Shown here: positions 15,367 through 22,989 of the stretch, piece by piece
Layout: every line of letters starts with the position of its first letter
Numbering within the stretch: the first letter of the stretch is position 1
DNA from: Candidatus Latescibacterota bacterium
GTDB lineage: Bacteria; Krumholzibacteriota; Krumholzibacteriia; WVZY01
Reading direction: 5' to 3'
DNA: 32,005 nt
Assembly: GCA_020352495.1 (NCBI GenBank)
Contig: CP070677.1
Span: forward strand, 1,268,428-1,300,432
Notes under the pieces: generated by a model
What the model was told of the DNA's origin: nothing
Databases searched by the model: none
What the model saw: the letters and a program-made list of their open reading frames with translations, nothing else
Position numbers and translations under genes: made by a program

Positions 15367-16677
15367 TCAATGTTCCTTGAGCCGAAGCCTAATCAGAGTC
15401 CCCTCGAACCCAAATTTCTCCCTCAACCTGTTGTTGAGAAATCGGAGATACGATCTGCCAAAATACGCTCGCTTATTGACGGACAAACTAAATGTCGGTG
15501 GCGAGACCTCCGCCTGCGTCGCGTAGTATATCTTCCCGTTTCCTCCTCCGTGCGAAGGTGGCGGAGTGCGTCCCGTGGTCTCTTCGATGAATCGATTGAC
15601 CTCGCTCGTAGAGATTCGTTTCTCCCTCGTCTCCTTGATCCGCCAGGCCAGCGTAAATATCCGGCTCACTCGCTGTCCCTCCAACGCGGATACAAAGAGG
15701 ATCGGCGCATAGCTCAAAAACGCAAAAGACCGACGGATCTTCTTCTCGAAATCCGGTGCCGTTGAGCTGTCTTTCTTGACCAGGTCCCATTTGTTTACGC
15801 AGAGCATGATGCCCTTGGCGGATTTATGCGCGTAACTGGCCACCCTGACGTCTTGGGCCGATATTTCCCGCGAGGCATCGAGAACCATAACAACGACATC
15901 CGCCCGCGAGATCGCGTCGATGCTCTTGATGGCCGTGAGCGCGGTCAGCCCATTTCTGGTCCGCGAACGTCTCTTGATCCCGGCGGTGTCGACAAGCACG
16001 ACTGTCCGCCCATGCCACCTGACTACAGTGTCGATGCTGTCCCGTGTTGTCCCCGGTCTCGAGTCCACAATAGCCGCGTCGCTCCCCACGACTCTATTCA
16101 CAAGACTCGATTTGCCGACATTTGGACAACCGACCACCGCGAGCTTGAGATCCCTGTCCGGGGATGTTGCCCGTCGTTTTGGCAAGGCGGCGACCAGATC
16201 ATCGAGGAGGTCGCCCACACCATCGCCGTGGAGGGCGCTGATCGGAAACACCTTTTCAAAACCCAGTCGGTAGAACTCCGCGGCGGCATGTTCGTTTTTT
16301 CGTTTTTCCGTCTTGTTCACCGCAAGAATTACGGGAACCTCAACGGTCCGAAGCTGTTTGGCGACCTCTTCGTCTGCAGTCGTCACACCCGTTTCCGCAT
16401 CGGTGACAAAAATCATCGTATCGGCACTCATCGCTTCACGAAGCGCACGTCTCTCCACCTCTTGTAACAGCGCATCATCCACACCCGAGAACAACCCGCC
16501 GGTGTCGATAATCTCGAACACGACTCCATTCCATTCGCTCTCGTGTCTTTGCACGTCCCGGGTAACACCGGGCGTGGGATGAACGAGCGCGGTGCGTTTT
16601 CTCGCGATACGATTGAACAGTGTCGATTTCCCGACGTTCGGTCGGCCGACGATCGCCACTCGCGCTGGGGTTTTCAT
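15367..16677 (-). CDS. der: Ribosome-assembly GTPase Der (EngA)
   Basis: This 436-residue double GTPase acts in 50S subunit maturation. Domain 1 has GRPNVGKST (residues 11-19), DTGG and a G4 motif reading NKTE instead of NKxD. Domain 2 has GCPNVGKSS, DTAG and NKWD. The KH-like C-terminal domain is present, ending in FGFEGTLIRLRLKEH. The start ATG is preceded by GAGGTGG at a good distance. It lies between the SLH lipoprotein gene (27 bases upstream) and plsY. The altered G4 residue in domain 1 (D to E) is conservative but may change guanine selectivity. Confidence 0.96.
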   Translation of the reverse strand: MKTPARVAIVGRPNVGKSTLFNRIARKRTALVHPTPGVTRDVQRHESEWNGVVFEIIDTGGLFSGVDDALLQEVERRALREAMSADTMIFVTDAETGVTTADEEVAKQLRTVEVPVILAVNKTEKRKNEHAAAEFYRLGFEKVFPISALHGDGVGDLLDDLVAALPKRRATSPDRDLKLAVVGCPNVGKSSLVNRVVGSDAAIVDSRPGTTRDSIDTVVRWHGRTVVLVDTAGIKRRSRTRNGLTALTAIKSIDAISRADVVVMVLDASREISAQDVRVASYAHKSAKGIMLCVNKWDLVKKDSSTAPDFEKKIRRSFAFLSYAPILFVSALEGQRVSRIFTLAWRIKETREKRISTSEVNRFIEETTGRTPPPSHGGGNGKIYYATQAEVSPPTFSLSVNKRAYFGRSYLRFLNNRLREKFGFEGTLIRLRLKEH

Positions 16678-16704
16678 TCACATCCACCTCACTCGTAAGC
16701 CGCC

Positions 16705-17508
16705 TTAGAGCTCCGCGGCATGGGAGAGCGTTTGCAGACCCTCGACGACCTCTCGCCCCGACACGAGTTCGTTGCTCGGGTCCTTCCCAAGACCCGCATC
16801 CCGCCGCGCCAGCGTATCTCGAAAACCACCAGGATAGATCTCCCGCATCACCTCCGTATCCAGATCGAGAGCAGTCACGAGACGTGACAGGACAATGAAA
16901 AATGCCGACCTCGTCACCTTCTCGTCGGGATGAAAACGCCCGTCGGGCAACATCCGCATGACGCCCGCCGCTTTGATCGATTTGATGTCTTCGGATGCCC
17001 AGTGCTTGTCGATGTCCTCGGTCCGGCCGACTCCAGCTACCGGTGCCGGATCGTCGCCCCTCTCCACGCCAAGAGCTGGCCCCAAAACCGACACAATCAG
17101 CGCTGCCAACTGAGCTCTCGTAACATACGGCTCCCGCGCGATCGTCGCGGCCGACACGTCGAGGCCTCGAGTCACAAGCGCGAAATAGTCGTCGAACCGA
17201 ATGTTCCCTCCGAGCATCCTTCCAGCCGAAAACGCGTCCGCGGCGCGCTCGTTATCACCCCGGGCCATGTATATCCGGCCCAGGTACAGATACGCGGTTT
17301 GAACATCCTCATCCGAATTCTGCTGCTGGGTCACTTCGGCAAACAGGGCCTCCGCGCGCTCCCATTCACCTTCGATGTAGTAGTGAATCGCTCGTTCGAG
17401 TGAGGATCTCCCCTCTACAGTGGTCTTTGGCGACGCGCAACCGGAGAAGATCACAGTGGCCAGGACAACCAACTGTACAAAGGATATCTTTGGGTTTGGG
17501 GTCAGCAA
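16705..17508 (-). CDS. TPR and SLH-domain lipoprotein of unknown function
   Basis: The product is about 267 residues, with a lipoprotein-type signal (hydrophobic VQLVVLATVIF then SGC), a tetratricopeptide-like region (YLYLGRIYMARGDNERAADAF), and an S-layer-homology-type region with VTRAQLAALIVSVLG, DKHWASEDIKSIKAAGVM and DGRFHPDEKVTRSAFFIVLSRLV. SLH modules usually bind cell-wall or envelope polymers; here it would be envelope-anchored through the lipid. The start is unclear. No ATG or GTG exists before the lipobox, only TTG at 17508, CTG at 17505, or a TTG at 17535 that lies inside the tRNA-Gly gene. I list 17508. It precedes der by 27 bases. Confidence 0.78.
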   Translation of the reverse strand: MLTPNPKISFVQLVVLATVIFSGCASPKTTVEGRSSLERAIHYYIEGEWERAEALFAEVTQQQNSDEDVQTAYLYLGRIYMARGDNERAADAFSAGRMLGGNIRFDDYFALVTRGLDVSAATIAREPYVTRAQLAALIVSVLGPALGVERGDDPAPVAGVGRTEDIDKHWASEDIKSIKAAGVMRMLPDGRFHPDEKVTRSAFFIVLSRLVTALDLDTEVMREIYPGGFRDTLARRDAGLGKDPSNELVSGREVVEGLQTLSHAAEL

Positions 17509-17523
17509 GCCTCTCGCAATTTC

Positions 17524-17599
17524 TGGAGCGGGCAACGGGACTCGAACCCGCGACCCTCAGCTTGGGAAGCTGATACTCTACCAACTGAGTTATGCCCGC
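17524..17599 (-). tRNA. tRNA-Gly, anticodon CCC
   Basis: A minus-strand cloverleaf has acceptor GCGGGCA/TGCCCGC, D stem ACTC/GAGT, anticodon arm TCAGC-TTCCCAA-GCTGA (anticodon CCC, reads GGG), T loop TTCGAGT, discriminator T and encoded CCA. It lies between miaA and the SLH lipoprotein gene. Confidence 0.94.
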
Positions 17600-17618
17600 C
17601 CGCCTAATAACGTTTTTC

Positions 17619-17647
17619 TTTTTAGCATCTTAGGGATTTTATGTCAA
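17619..17647 (-). promoter_or_regulatory. Promoter of tRNA-Gly
   Basis: A perfect TTGACA (17642-17647) and TAAAAA (17619-17624) are 17 bases apart on the minus strand. The predicted start is about 12 bases before the tRNA. The transcript could continue into the SLH gene and der. Confidence 0.6.
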
Positions 17648-17654
17648 GTGGCAT

Positions 17655-18584
17655 TTAAAGTCCGAGATGTTCCCGAACTCGTTGTTCGATCCGGTGTTGT
17701 GCCACCGGGTCGGAGACGTCAAACCACAGAGCGTCCACCTCGCTCCTAAAGAAGGTTTCCTGACGTTTGGCGTATTGCTGGGTGCGGGTGATTATGGAGT
17801 CAACCGTTGACATAGGATCCTCCCCCTTCAGAATCGCCCTGGCAATGACGTCATAACCCAGGCTGTTCATAGCAGGCGCGTCAAGTGTGATCCCACGGGC
17901 AAGCAACACCTTGACCTCATCCACCCACCCGTCGTCAAACATCTGCCGCGTGCGTTCCGCCACACGCGAGCGCAGCATTGGACGAGGCATTGTCAGGACG
18001 ATCTTGAGTCCTTGCCACGAGGCGGACCCCGTCCCTTCGGCGAGGTACCGGGTGTGACTTTTTCCGGTGTGGTGATAAATCTCCAGGGACCGGACAATGC
18101 GTTGGCGGTCGTTTTTGGATAGCGACGCAGCGCGCTCTGGATCGAGTCGCAACAGCTCTTGATAGAGCTCCGTGGTGGACCTTGTGGCAAACGTGTCTCG
18201 CAGATCCCTCAATTCATCGTCCGGAACCCCAACATCAATGAGCCCGCGAAAGAGGACGCGAAAATACAACCCCGTGCCCCCGGCAAAGACGGGAATTCGA
18301 CCTCGAGCCCGGATGGCCTCCTGTGCTTCCAACGCTCGTGCGAGATGCGTGCCCGCCGTGTTCAATTCGCTGGGATCGAGGATGTCGATCAAATGATGCG
18401 GCACTCTTTGAAGATCCTCGTGCGGTACCTTCCCCGTTCCGATGTCCAAGCCCCGATAGACCTGCCGAGAATCCATGGAGATGATCTCACCGTCAATTCT
18501 TTCGGCGAGGCGTATGGCCAGATCGGATTTCCCGATGGCCGTCGCGCCCATTATGGCGACGGCGTTGGTGTGTGGGTGCGACAT
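17655..18584 (-). CDS. miaA: tRNA dimethylallyltransferase MiaA
   Basis: This 309-residue enzyme adds the isopentenyl group to A37 of tRNAs reading UNN codons. The P-loop is MGATAIGKSDLA near the N-terminus. ISMDSRQVYRGLDIGTGK, PHHLIDILDP and FAGGTGLYFR are standard MiaA motifs, as is the RTQQYAKRQETFFR segment near the end. The ATG at 18584 shares its first base with the mutL stop (TGATG), so the two are translationally coupled. A TTG at 18602 is a less likely start. mutL-miaA pairing is conserved in many bacteria (hfq, usually next, is absent here). Confidence 0.96.
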   Translation of the reverse strand: MSHPHTNAVAIMGATAIGKSDLAIRLAERIDGEIISMDSRQVYRGLDIGTGKVPHEDLQRVPHHLIDILDPSELNTAGTHLARALEAQEAIRARGRIPVFAGGTGLYFRVLFRGLIDVGVPDDELRDLRDTFATRSTTELYQELLRLDPERAASLSKNDRQRIVRSLEIYHHTGKSHTRYLAEGTGSASWQGLKIVLTMPRPMLRSRVAERTRQMFDDGWVDEVKVLLARGITLDAPAMNSLGYDVIARAILKGEDPMSTVDSIITRTQQYAKRQETFFRSEVDALWFDVSDPVAQHRIEQRVREHLGL

Positions 18585-20440
18585 CACCTGCGTGAGAACC
18601 AACGCTCGATATCCTCGAGCGAGATCCTATAGATTGTGGGACGTCCATGCGGACACGAATACGGGTTCTCGACGGCGAACAGTTGATCGGCGAGCATCTT
18701 CATTTCATCCACGCTCAGTTTCTGACCGGCTTTTACAGCACTCCGGCAGGCAAAGCTGGCGATGATTCGATCCGTGTGGGATTCTCCCGGCACCCTTTTA
18801 TCGAGCAGATCATCAAATATCTGGAGCAGAAGGCGTCCTTCTTCCCAGTTTTTCAAACCCTGCGGATACCCTCGAACAAGGATGCTCGTTCCGCCAAACG
18901 GCTCGAGGTTGAACCCGAGTTTGTGGAACAATTCACGCGTTGTTTTGAACACCTCGAGTTCGGCTACGGAGAGCTCGAGCGCGATCGGGAAAAGGATCTG
19001 TTGTGACACGGGGATTTCGCTTTCCATTTGTTTTTTGCTCGTATCGAAGATGATGCGTTCGTGCGCCGCGTGTTGATCGATCACCACGATTCCGCCCCGG
19101 ACCTGTATGAAAATGTACGAGTTATTGAACTGCCAGAAAAGCGCGTCCTCCGTCTGGACCTGATCCCCTATTGCCTCCCGGCGCGGCGTTGATGGTTCTT
19201 CGACCACTCGTTCTTGAAGCGACAGTTGTGGGCCGAAATCCCGTCTGGTCGCTGCGCCCTCCAGGTACGATTCTACGGCGTCCCGCACACGGGTCTTGTA
19301 TTGTTCCGTTTCTTCTCCCACGCCCCCACCGGGTCTCGGTATCCCCACATCCAAACTCCCCTGCAACGGTTGTTCGACGGCTCGCCGATCTACACCGGAT
19401 CGCGGGGCATCACCCTCCGCTTCGGTGTAGCTCACACCCATTGTTGACTCAGAGCGGGCCGTCAACGAGCGTTTGATTGCACGTCTGACCAGTTCGAAAA
19501 CTCGTCGTTCGTTGCCAAGCCTGACTTCGAGCTTGGTCGGATGAACATTCACATCCACCTCCTCGAAGGGCGCTTCGAGCGAGAGCACCAAAACCGGGAA
19601 CCGCTTATACGGGATCACCGATCGGTAGGCCTCCTGTACAGCCCGGATCATTGTCTTCTCTCTAACGAGACGTCCGTTGACAAAGTAGAACTGGTGGTTT
19701 CGATTTCCCCGTGTATGCGTCGGCAGACTGACAAAACCCTCGAGTCGAATTGAAGCGTCCTCCGAGCTGACATGCACCATGTGTTTCATCGTACTCGCAC
19801 CCATGATCGAGCCAATCCGATCACGCCACGTCCGAGTGGGAACAAGATCGAGCACCGATTTTTCCTGTTCGGAGTAGTGGATCTCGAGTTCGGGTGAGAC
19901 CAGCGCAAATCCCAGAATCGTTTCGAGAATTCGACGCCGCTCGGTAAGATCACTTTTCAAGAACTTCTTCCGTGCAGGCGTGTTGAAAAATAGATTTTCG
20001 ACCCGAACCGTTGTCCCCTTCTCGTGCGGAGCCGGCCCGCTGTGGAGTGTCGATTTCCCTTCCACGGTGACACGCCACCCCTCGCCTCCGTCACGGTCAC
20101 TGGAAACGAGGTCGAGCCGCGCAACAGCGGATATGCTCGCAAGAGCTTCACCTCGAAAGCCATACGAACGGATGCGAAAGAGATCCTCGGCGCTATTAAT
20201 TTTGCTTGTCGAAAAGTTCTTTGGAGCAAGTCGAACATCTTCAGGCGACATTCCACATCCGTTGTCCCTGACTTCGACGAGCCTCACCCCAGCGCCCGAC
20301 GTTCGGATCGAAATCCACGAAGCTCCGGCGTCCAGAGCGTTCTCAACAAGCTCTTTTACCACTGACGCCGGTCTTTCAACCACTTCCCCAGCGGCAATCT
20401 GACGAGCCACCTGTTCGGGAAGCGTCACGATCTTTGGCAT
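18584..20440 (-). CDS. mutL: DNA mismatch repair protein MutL
   Basis: This 618-residue mismatch-repair ATPase has GHKL motifs ELVENALDAGA (30-40), DNGCGM (59-64) and YGFRGEAL (93-100). A variable linker runs from about 330 to 430. The C-terminal dimerisation region carries endonuclease-type motifs: DQHAAHER (455-462), ACRSAVKAG (564-572) and CPHGRPT (596-602). This predicts a nicking MutL, as in bacteria without MutH. The final acidic residue of DQHA-x2-E-x4-E is Asp (466), a conservative change. The ATG at 20440 follows GAGGAG and starts exactly at the conserved PKIVTLPEQVARQIAAGEVV block; the longer upstream frame (to 20644) is spurious. It has its own promoter and is coupled to miaA. Confidence 0.96.
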   Translation of the reverse strand: MPKIVTLPEQVARQIAAGEVVERPASVVKELVENALDAGASWISIRTSGAGVRLVEVRDNGCGMSPEDVRLAPKNFSTSKINSAEDLFRIRSYGFRGEALASISAVARLDLVSSDRDGGEGWRVTVEGKSTLHSGPAPHEKGTTVRVENLFFNTPARKKFLKSDLTERRRILETILGFALVSPELEIHYSEQEKSVLDLVPTRTWRDRIGSIMGASTMKHMVHVSSEDASIRLEGFVSLPTHTRGNRNHQFYFVNGRLVREKTMIRAVQEAYRSVIPYKRFPVLVLSLEAPFEEVDVNVHPTKLEVRLGNERRVFELVRRAIKRSLTARSESTMGVSYTEAEGDAPRSGVDRRAVEQPLQGSLDVGIPRPGGGVGEETEQYKTRVRDAVESYLEGAATRRDFGPQLSLQERVVEEPSTPRREAIGDQVQTEDALFWQFNNSYIFIQVRGGIVVIDQHAAHERIIFDTSKKQMESEIPVSQQILFPIALELSVAELEVFKTTRELFHKLGFNLEPFGGTSILVRGYPQGLKNWEEGRLLLQIFDDLLDKRVPGESHTDRIIASFACRSAVKAGQKLSVDEMKMLADQLFAVENPYSCPHGRPTIYRISLEDIERWFSRR

Positions 20441-20474
20441 CAAAATCTCCTCTTCTCGCGTTTTGAGCGTCCAA

Positions 20475-20503
20475 AACATAACACGACAACAGGGGTTTGG
20501 CAA
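20475..20503 (-). promoter_or_regulatory. Promoter of mutL-miaA
   Basis: TTGCCA (20498-20503) and TATGTT (20475-20480) are exactly 17 bases apart on the minus strand, with a predicted leader of about 30 bases to the mutL ATG. It gives mutL expression independent of the upstream sensor gene. Confidence 0.55.
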
Positions 20504-20552
20504 CGAAAGGACGGGGGGAGCACATGCGCGGTGGCAGAATATCTGTTGAAAA

Positions 20553-22853
20553 CTACCCCGACGAGGGTGGTTTGAGATTCTTTTGCGCTTCGTGGATGAG
20601 TTCTCCTGCAGATTTCGCCGTCCCGGGGTAGTTCGAGGACCCAATGAGAATACCTTTTTCTGCGGGGGGAAAGTCTTCGAGACCGGCGAGATCCTTCCTC
20701 AGGTACGTGAGCGCCCGCGAGATCAGAAATCGAATCCTTTTCCCCGCTTCGAGCGTCAGGATCGCGTACGTGCCCGGGCCTATCCAGGTTCCGAAGTCAG
20801 TCTTCCGGGTCCGTGTCTCGAGTCCTCGTGTTATGTCGTCGACGATACTCAAAGCGCGCTCCGCGTCGCTCTCGAATAGGGTCTTGAGCAGATCAATCTC
20901 GAAGAGCACCAGGGCGAAAGAATGGTGATAACGATCGGAACGAGACATCTCACCCGCGCACAGCTGTATCAAACGGTCCCGGTTGGCTTTCAAAACGGCG
21001 TCATAAGGGGCAGGCTTCTCGGCGATTACGAATGGTTTCTTTGCGAGAAATGCGTCCAACACCGGTACGGCGAGCAGTGCGGCGTTCTCAACGATTTCTC
21101 GATCCTGCTCCGAGTAAACGGCATCCTCCATCGGATCGGAAGGATTTTTGTTGTACGCGATGATCCCCCCCAGCATTTCCCCTTCTTTCTTTATCGGAAA
21201 CGCGAGCACCGTTCGGTAGCTTGCCGGCCCATCGCGCACCACCGCGTCGAATGTCAGAAAAGCGGTTGAGAACGCCTTTTGGTCCTTCAGAAGTCTCGAG
21301 AATTTTTTGTCATCCTCCGCAGTCCATTCGTCGTCCGATTCGTCCAATGGGGCGAAATATCTGGTAAGATAATCGTCCGTAGCAACGCCTTTGCGTACTC
21401 GTACGGAAACCTGTTCGCTTTCCAGCGCCCTCCCCACGACATTTGCGAGTACTTCAGCCAGGTTTTCCGCGGACCTGCAACCCAGAACGGATGGGGCGGC
21501 ATTGGAGATCTCGCGGAGTGCGCGGAGTTCGCGTGCGACTTTTCGGTCGCGCATCTCCGAGGCGAGAAACCTCGAGACTTCCATAACGATCGCGTCTTTT
21601 ATGAGCAGGAACTCGTCGAGCTTGTAACGTTCGGCGAATTCGAGAACGATCACTCCTCTTGCCTCCCGAGATGACAGCGGACAGTACACCACCGACGACA
21701 GGTACGCCATCGGATCCGACCCGTCGCCGAGTCCTTCGGTGAGAACGATGCACCGGTTCTCGAGAAACGATCGACCGAGGGCACCACGTTGATACCGGAC
21801 TCTCCGGTCCCGGGGCGAGAGAAGTCGATTCGATCCCCCAAGGACAAACCAGTCGCCCTCCGCCGTATTGAGAAATATCTCCACGGTTTCGGCTCCCATC
21901 AGCTCGGAGAGATACCGGGAAAGGACGGCACACTTCTCCTGTGCGGAAATGGGTTTGTCGGCGATCTCACCCATTGTGGTGCGAAACTTCCACTCCTGGT
22001 GTCGTAGTTGCACTTCCTCGAGCTTCATCGACTGAAAGAGGACGCGGGCGATCCGGTTCGAAAGGCTCTTGAGCGTCGTCATCTCCTCTTCACCGAGTTG
22101 TTGTCCCGAACGTTCAGCCGAGACATTGAGCACTCCAAGAAGACGGCCGGCCCATAAGAGCGGAACAGAGATCGCCGAGCTGATTTCCACTCGTTCTCTG
22201 TCCTCGGCATAGAGTCGATGCTCCGGCGCCGATCGTAGCAACTGTGGCTGTTTGTCGAGCGCCACCATGCCGGCGATCCCTTGACCGATTTTCTGACGAG
22301 TTCGCTTGACGACCCGATCACTGAGTCCAGTCGCGTACGCGATGTAGAGCTCCTCGGTCTCTGGTGAGTACAGCATGATCGAGCCTGCGGCGGCCGATGT
22401 CGCTTCCACCGCCACGCCGAGCAGAAACTCGAGCAATTCCCTCCGGTTGAGGAGTTTTTCCAAGGCGACAAGCGTGTCGTCGATCGTTTGCGATTCGGCC
22501 CGACGCCCCGGCAACGGCTTCTCGGGGGTTTTCTCACCGGCGAAACGGCTGAGCGCATCGGCGGGGTTCATCAATTTGGCGCCGGACCGCGAGAGTGTCT
22601 CGACTTCCGCGCTAAACCGCTGACGGGGTTCGGAGACCACGACGTAGTCGAGATCTTTTTCCTCGGCGAGTTGAGCGGGTGTGTGATAACGACGTATCCG
22701 GAGGATTTCGGCGATCTCGACACCGACCGCCTTCGGATCGCGATCGTAGACAAAGGCAATCCGGACATTCTCCTGACCGTGGAGGGCACTGAGGATGGGG
22801 AGATCTTGTTCCTGGCCACCCAATATACCACATCGTATATCTCTGTCTGTCAT
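20553..22853 (-). CDS. Multi-GAF sensor protein with Rossmann-like N-terminus and degenerate GGDEF domain
   Basis: The product is about 766 residues, soluble, with no membrane segment. Domain order: a Rossmann-like module (about 1-104; CGILGGQEQDLPIL, FVYDRDPKAVGVEIAE, YVVVSEP); a classical GAF domain (about 125-275; GSIMLYSPETEELYIAYATG, IGQGIAGMVA, ISVPLLWAGRLLGVLNV); two weaker GAF-like domains (about 295-430 and 445-600); and a C-terminal diguanylate-cyclase-like fold (about 625-765). In the last, the signature loop reads IGPGTY (691-696) instead of GGDEF, so it should be inactive and may bind a ligand or partner. I prefer ATG 22853; the longer frame to 22958 adds an arginine-rich, unlikely segment. 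It lies between mutS and mutL on the same strand, so co-regulation with mismatch repair is possible. Function unknown. Confidence 0.8.
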   Translation of the reverse strand: MTDRDIRCGILGGQEQDLPILSALHGQENVRIAFVYDRDPKAVGVEIAEILRIRRYHTPAQLAEEKDLDYVVVSEPRQRFSAEVETLSRSGAKLMNPADALSRFAGEKTPEKPLPGRRAESQTIDDTLVALEKLLNRRELLEFLLGVAVEATSAAAGSIMLYSPETEELYIAYATGLSDRVVKRTRQKIGQGIAGMVALDKQPQLLRSAPEHRLYAEDRERVEISSAISVPLLWAGRLLGVLNVSAERSGQQLGEEEMTTLKSLSNRIARVLFQSMKLEEVQLRHQEWKFRTTMGEIADKPISAQEKCAVLSRYLSELMGAETVEIFLNTAEGDWFVLGGSNRLLSPRDRRVRYQRGALGRSFLENRCIVLTEGLGDGSDPMAYLSSVVYCPLSSREARGVIVLEFAERYKLDEFLLIKDAIVMEVSRFLASEMRDRKVARELRALREISNAAPSVLGCRSAENLAEVLANVVGRALESEQVSVRVRKGVATDDYLTRYFAPLDESDDEWTAEDDKKFSRLLKDQKAFSTAFLTFDAVVRDGPASYRTVLAFPIKKEGEMLGGIIAYNKNPSDPMEDAVYSEQDREIVENAALLAVPVLDAFLAKKPFVIAEKPAPYDAVLKANRDRLIQLCAGEMSRSDRYHHSFALVLFEIDLLKTLFESDAERALSIVDDITRGLETRTRKTDFGTWIGPGTYAILTLEAGKRIRFLISRALTYLRKDLAGLEDFPPAEKGILIGSSNYPGTAKSAGELIHEAQKNLKPPSSG

Positions 22854-22924
22854 ATAGTTAGGCCGGTTGTTTAAGAGATAGCCTGAGAATATGAACGTCG
22901 TCGGGCGCCGGCGGCGTCCATCAT

Positions 22925-22933
22925 ATAATAGCA
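22925..22933 (-). promoter_or_regulatory. Candidate extended -10 promoter of the GAF sensor gene
   Basis: The minus strand reads TGC-TATTAT (TATTAT at 22925-22930, TG motif from 22931-22933), matching an extended -10 element. There is no good -35 box. The predicted start lies about 65 bases before the ATG at 22853. Confidence 0.35.
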
Positions 22934-22989
22934 AATCACGGACCATCACGGGGCGCAATAGAGCACGGCGTGGAACCCTGGGGGCCCGA

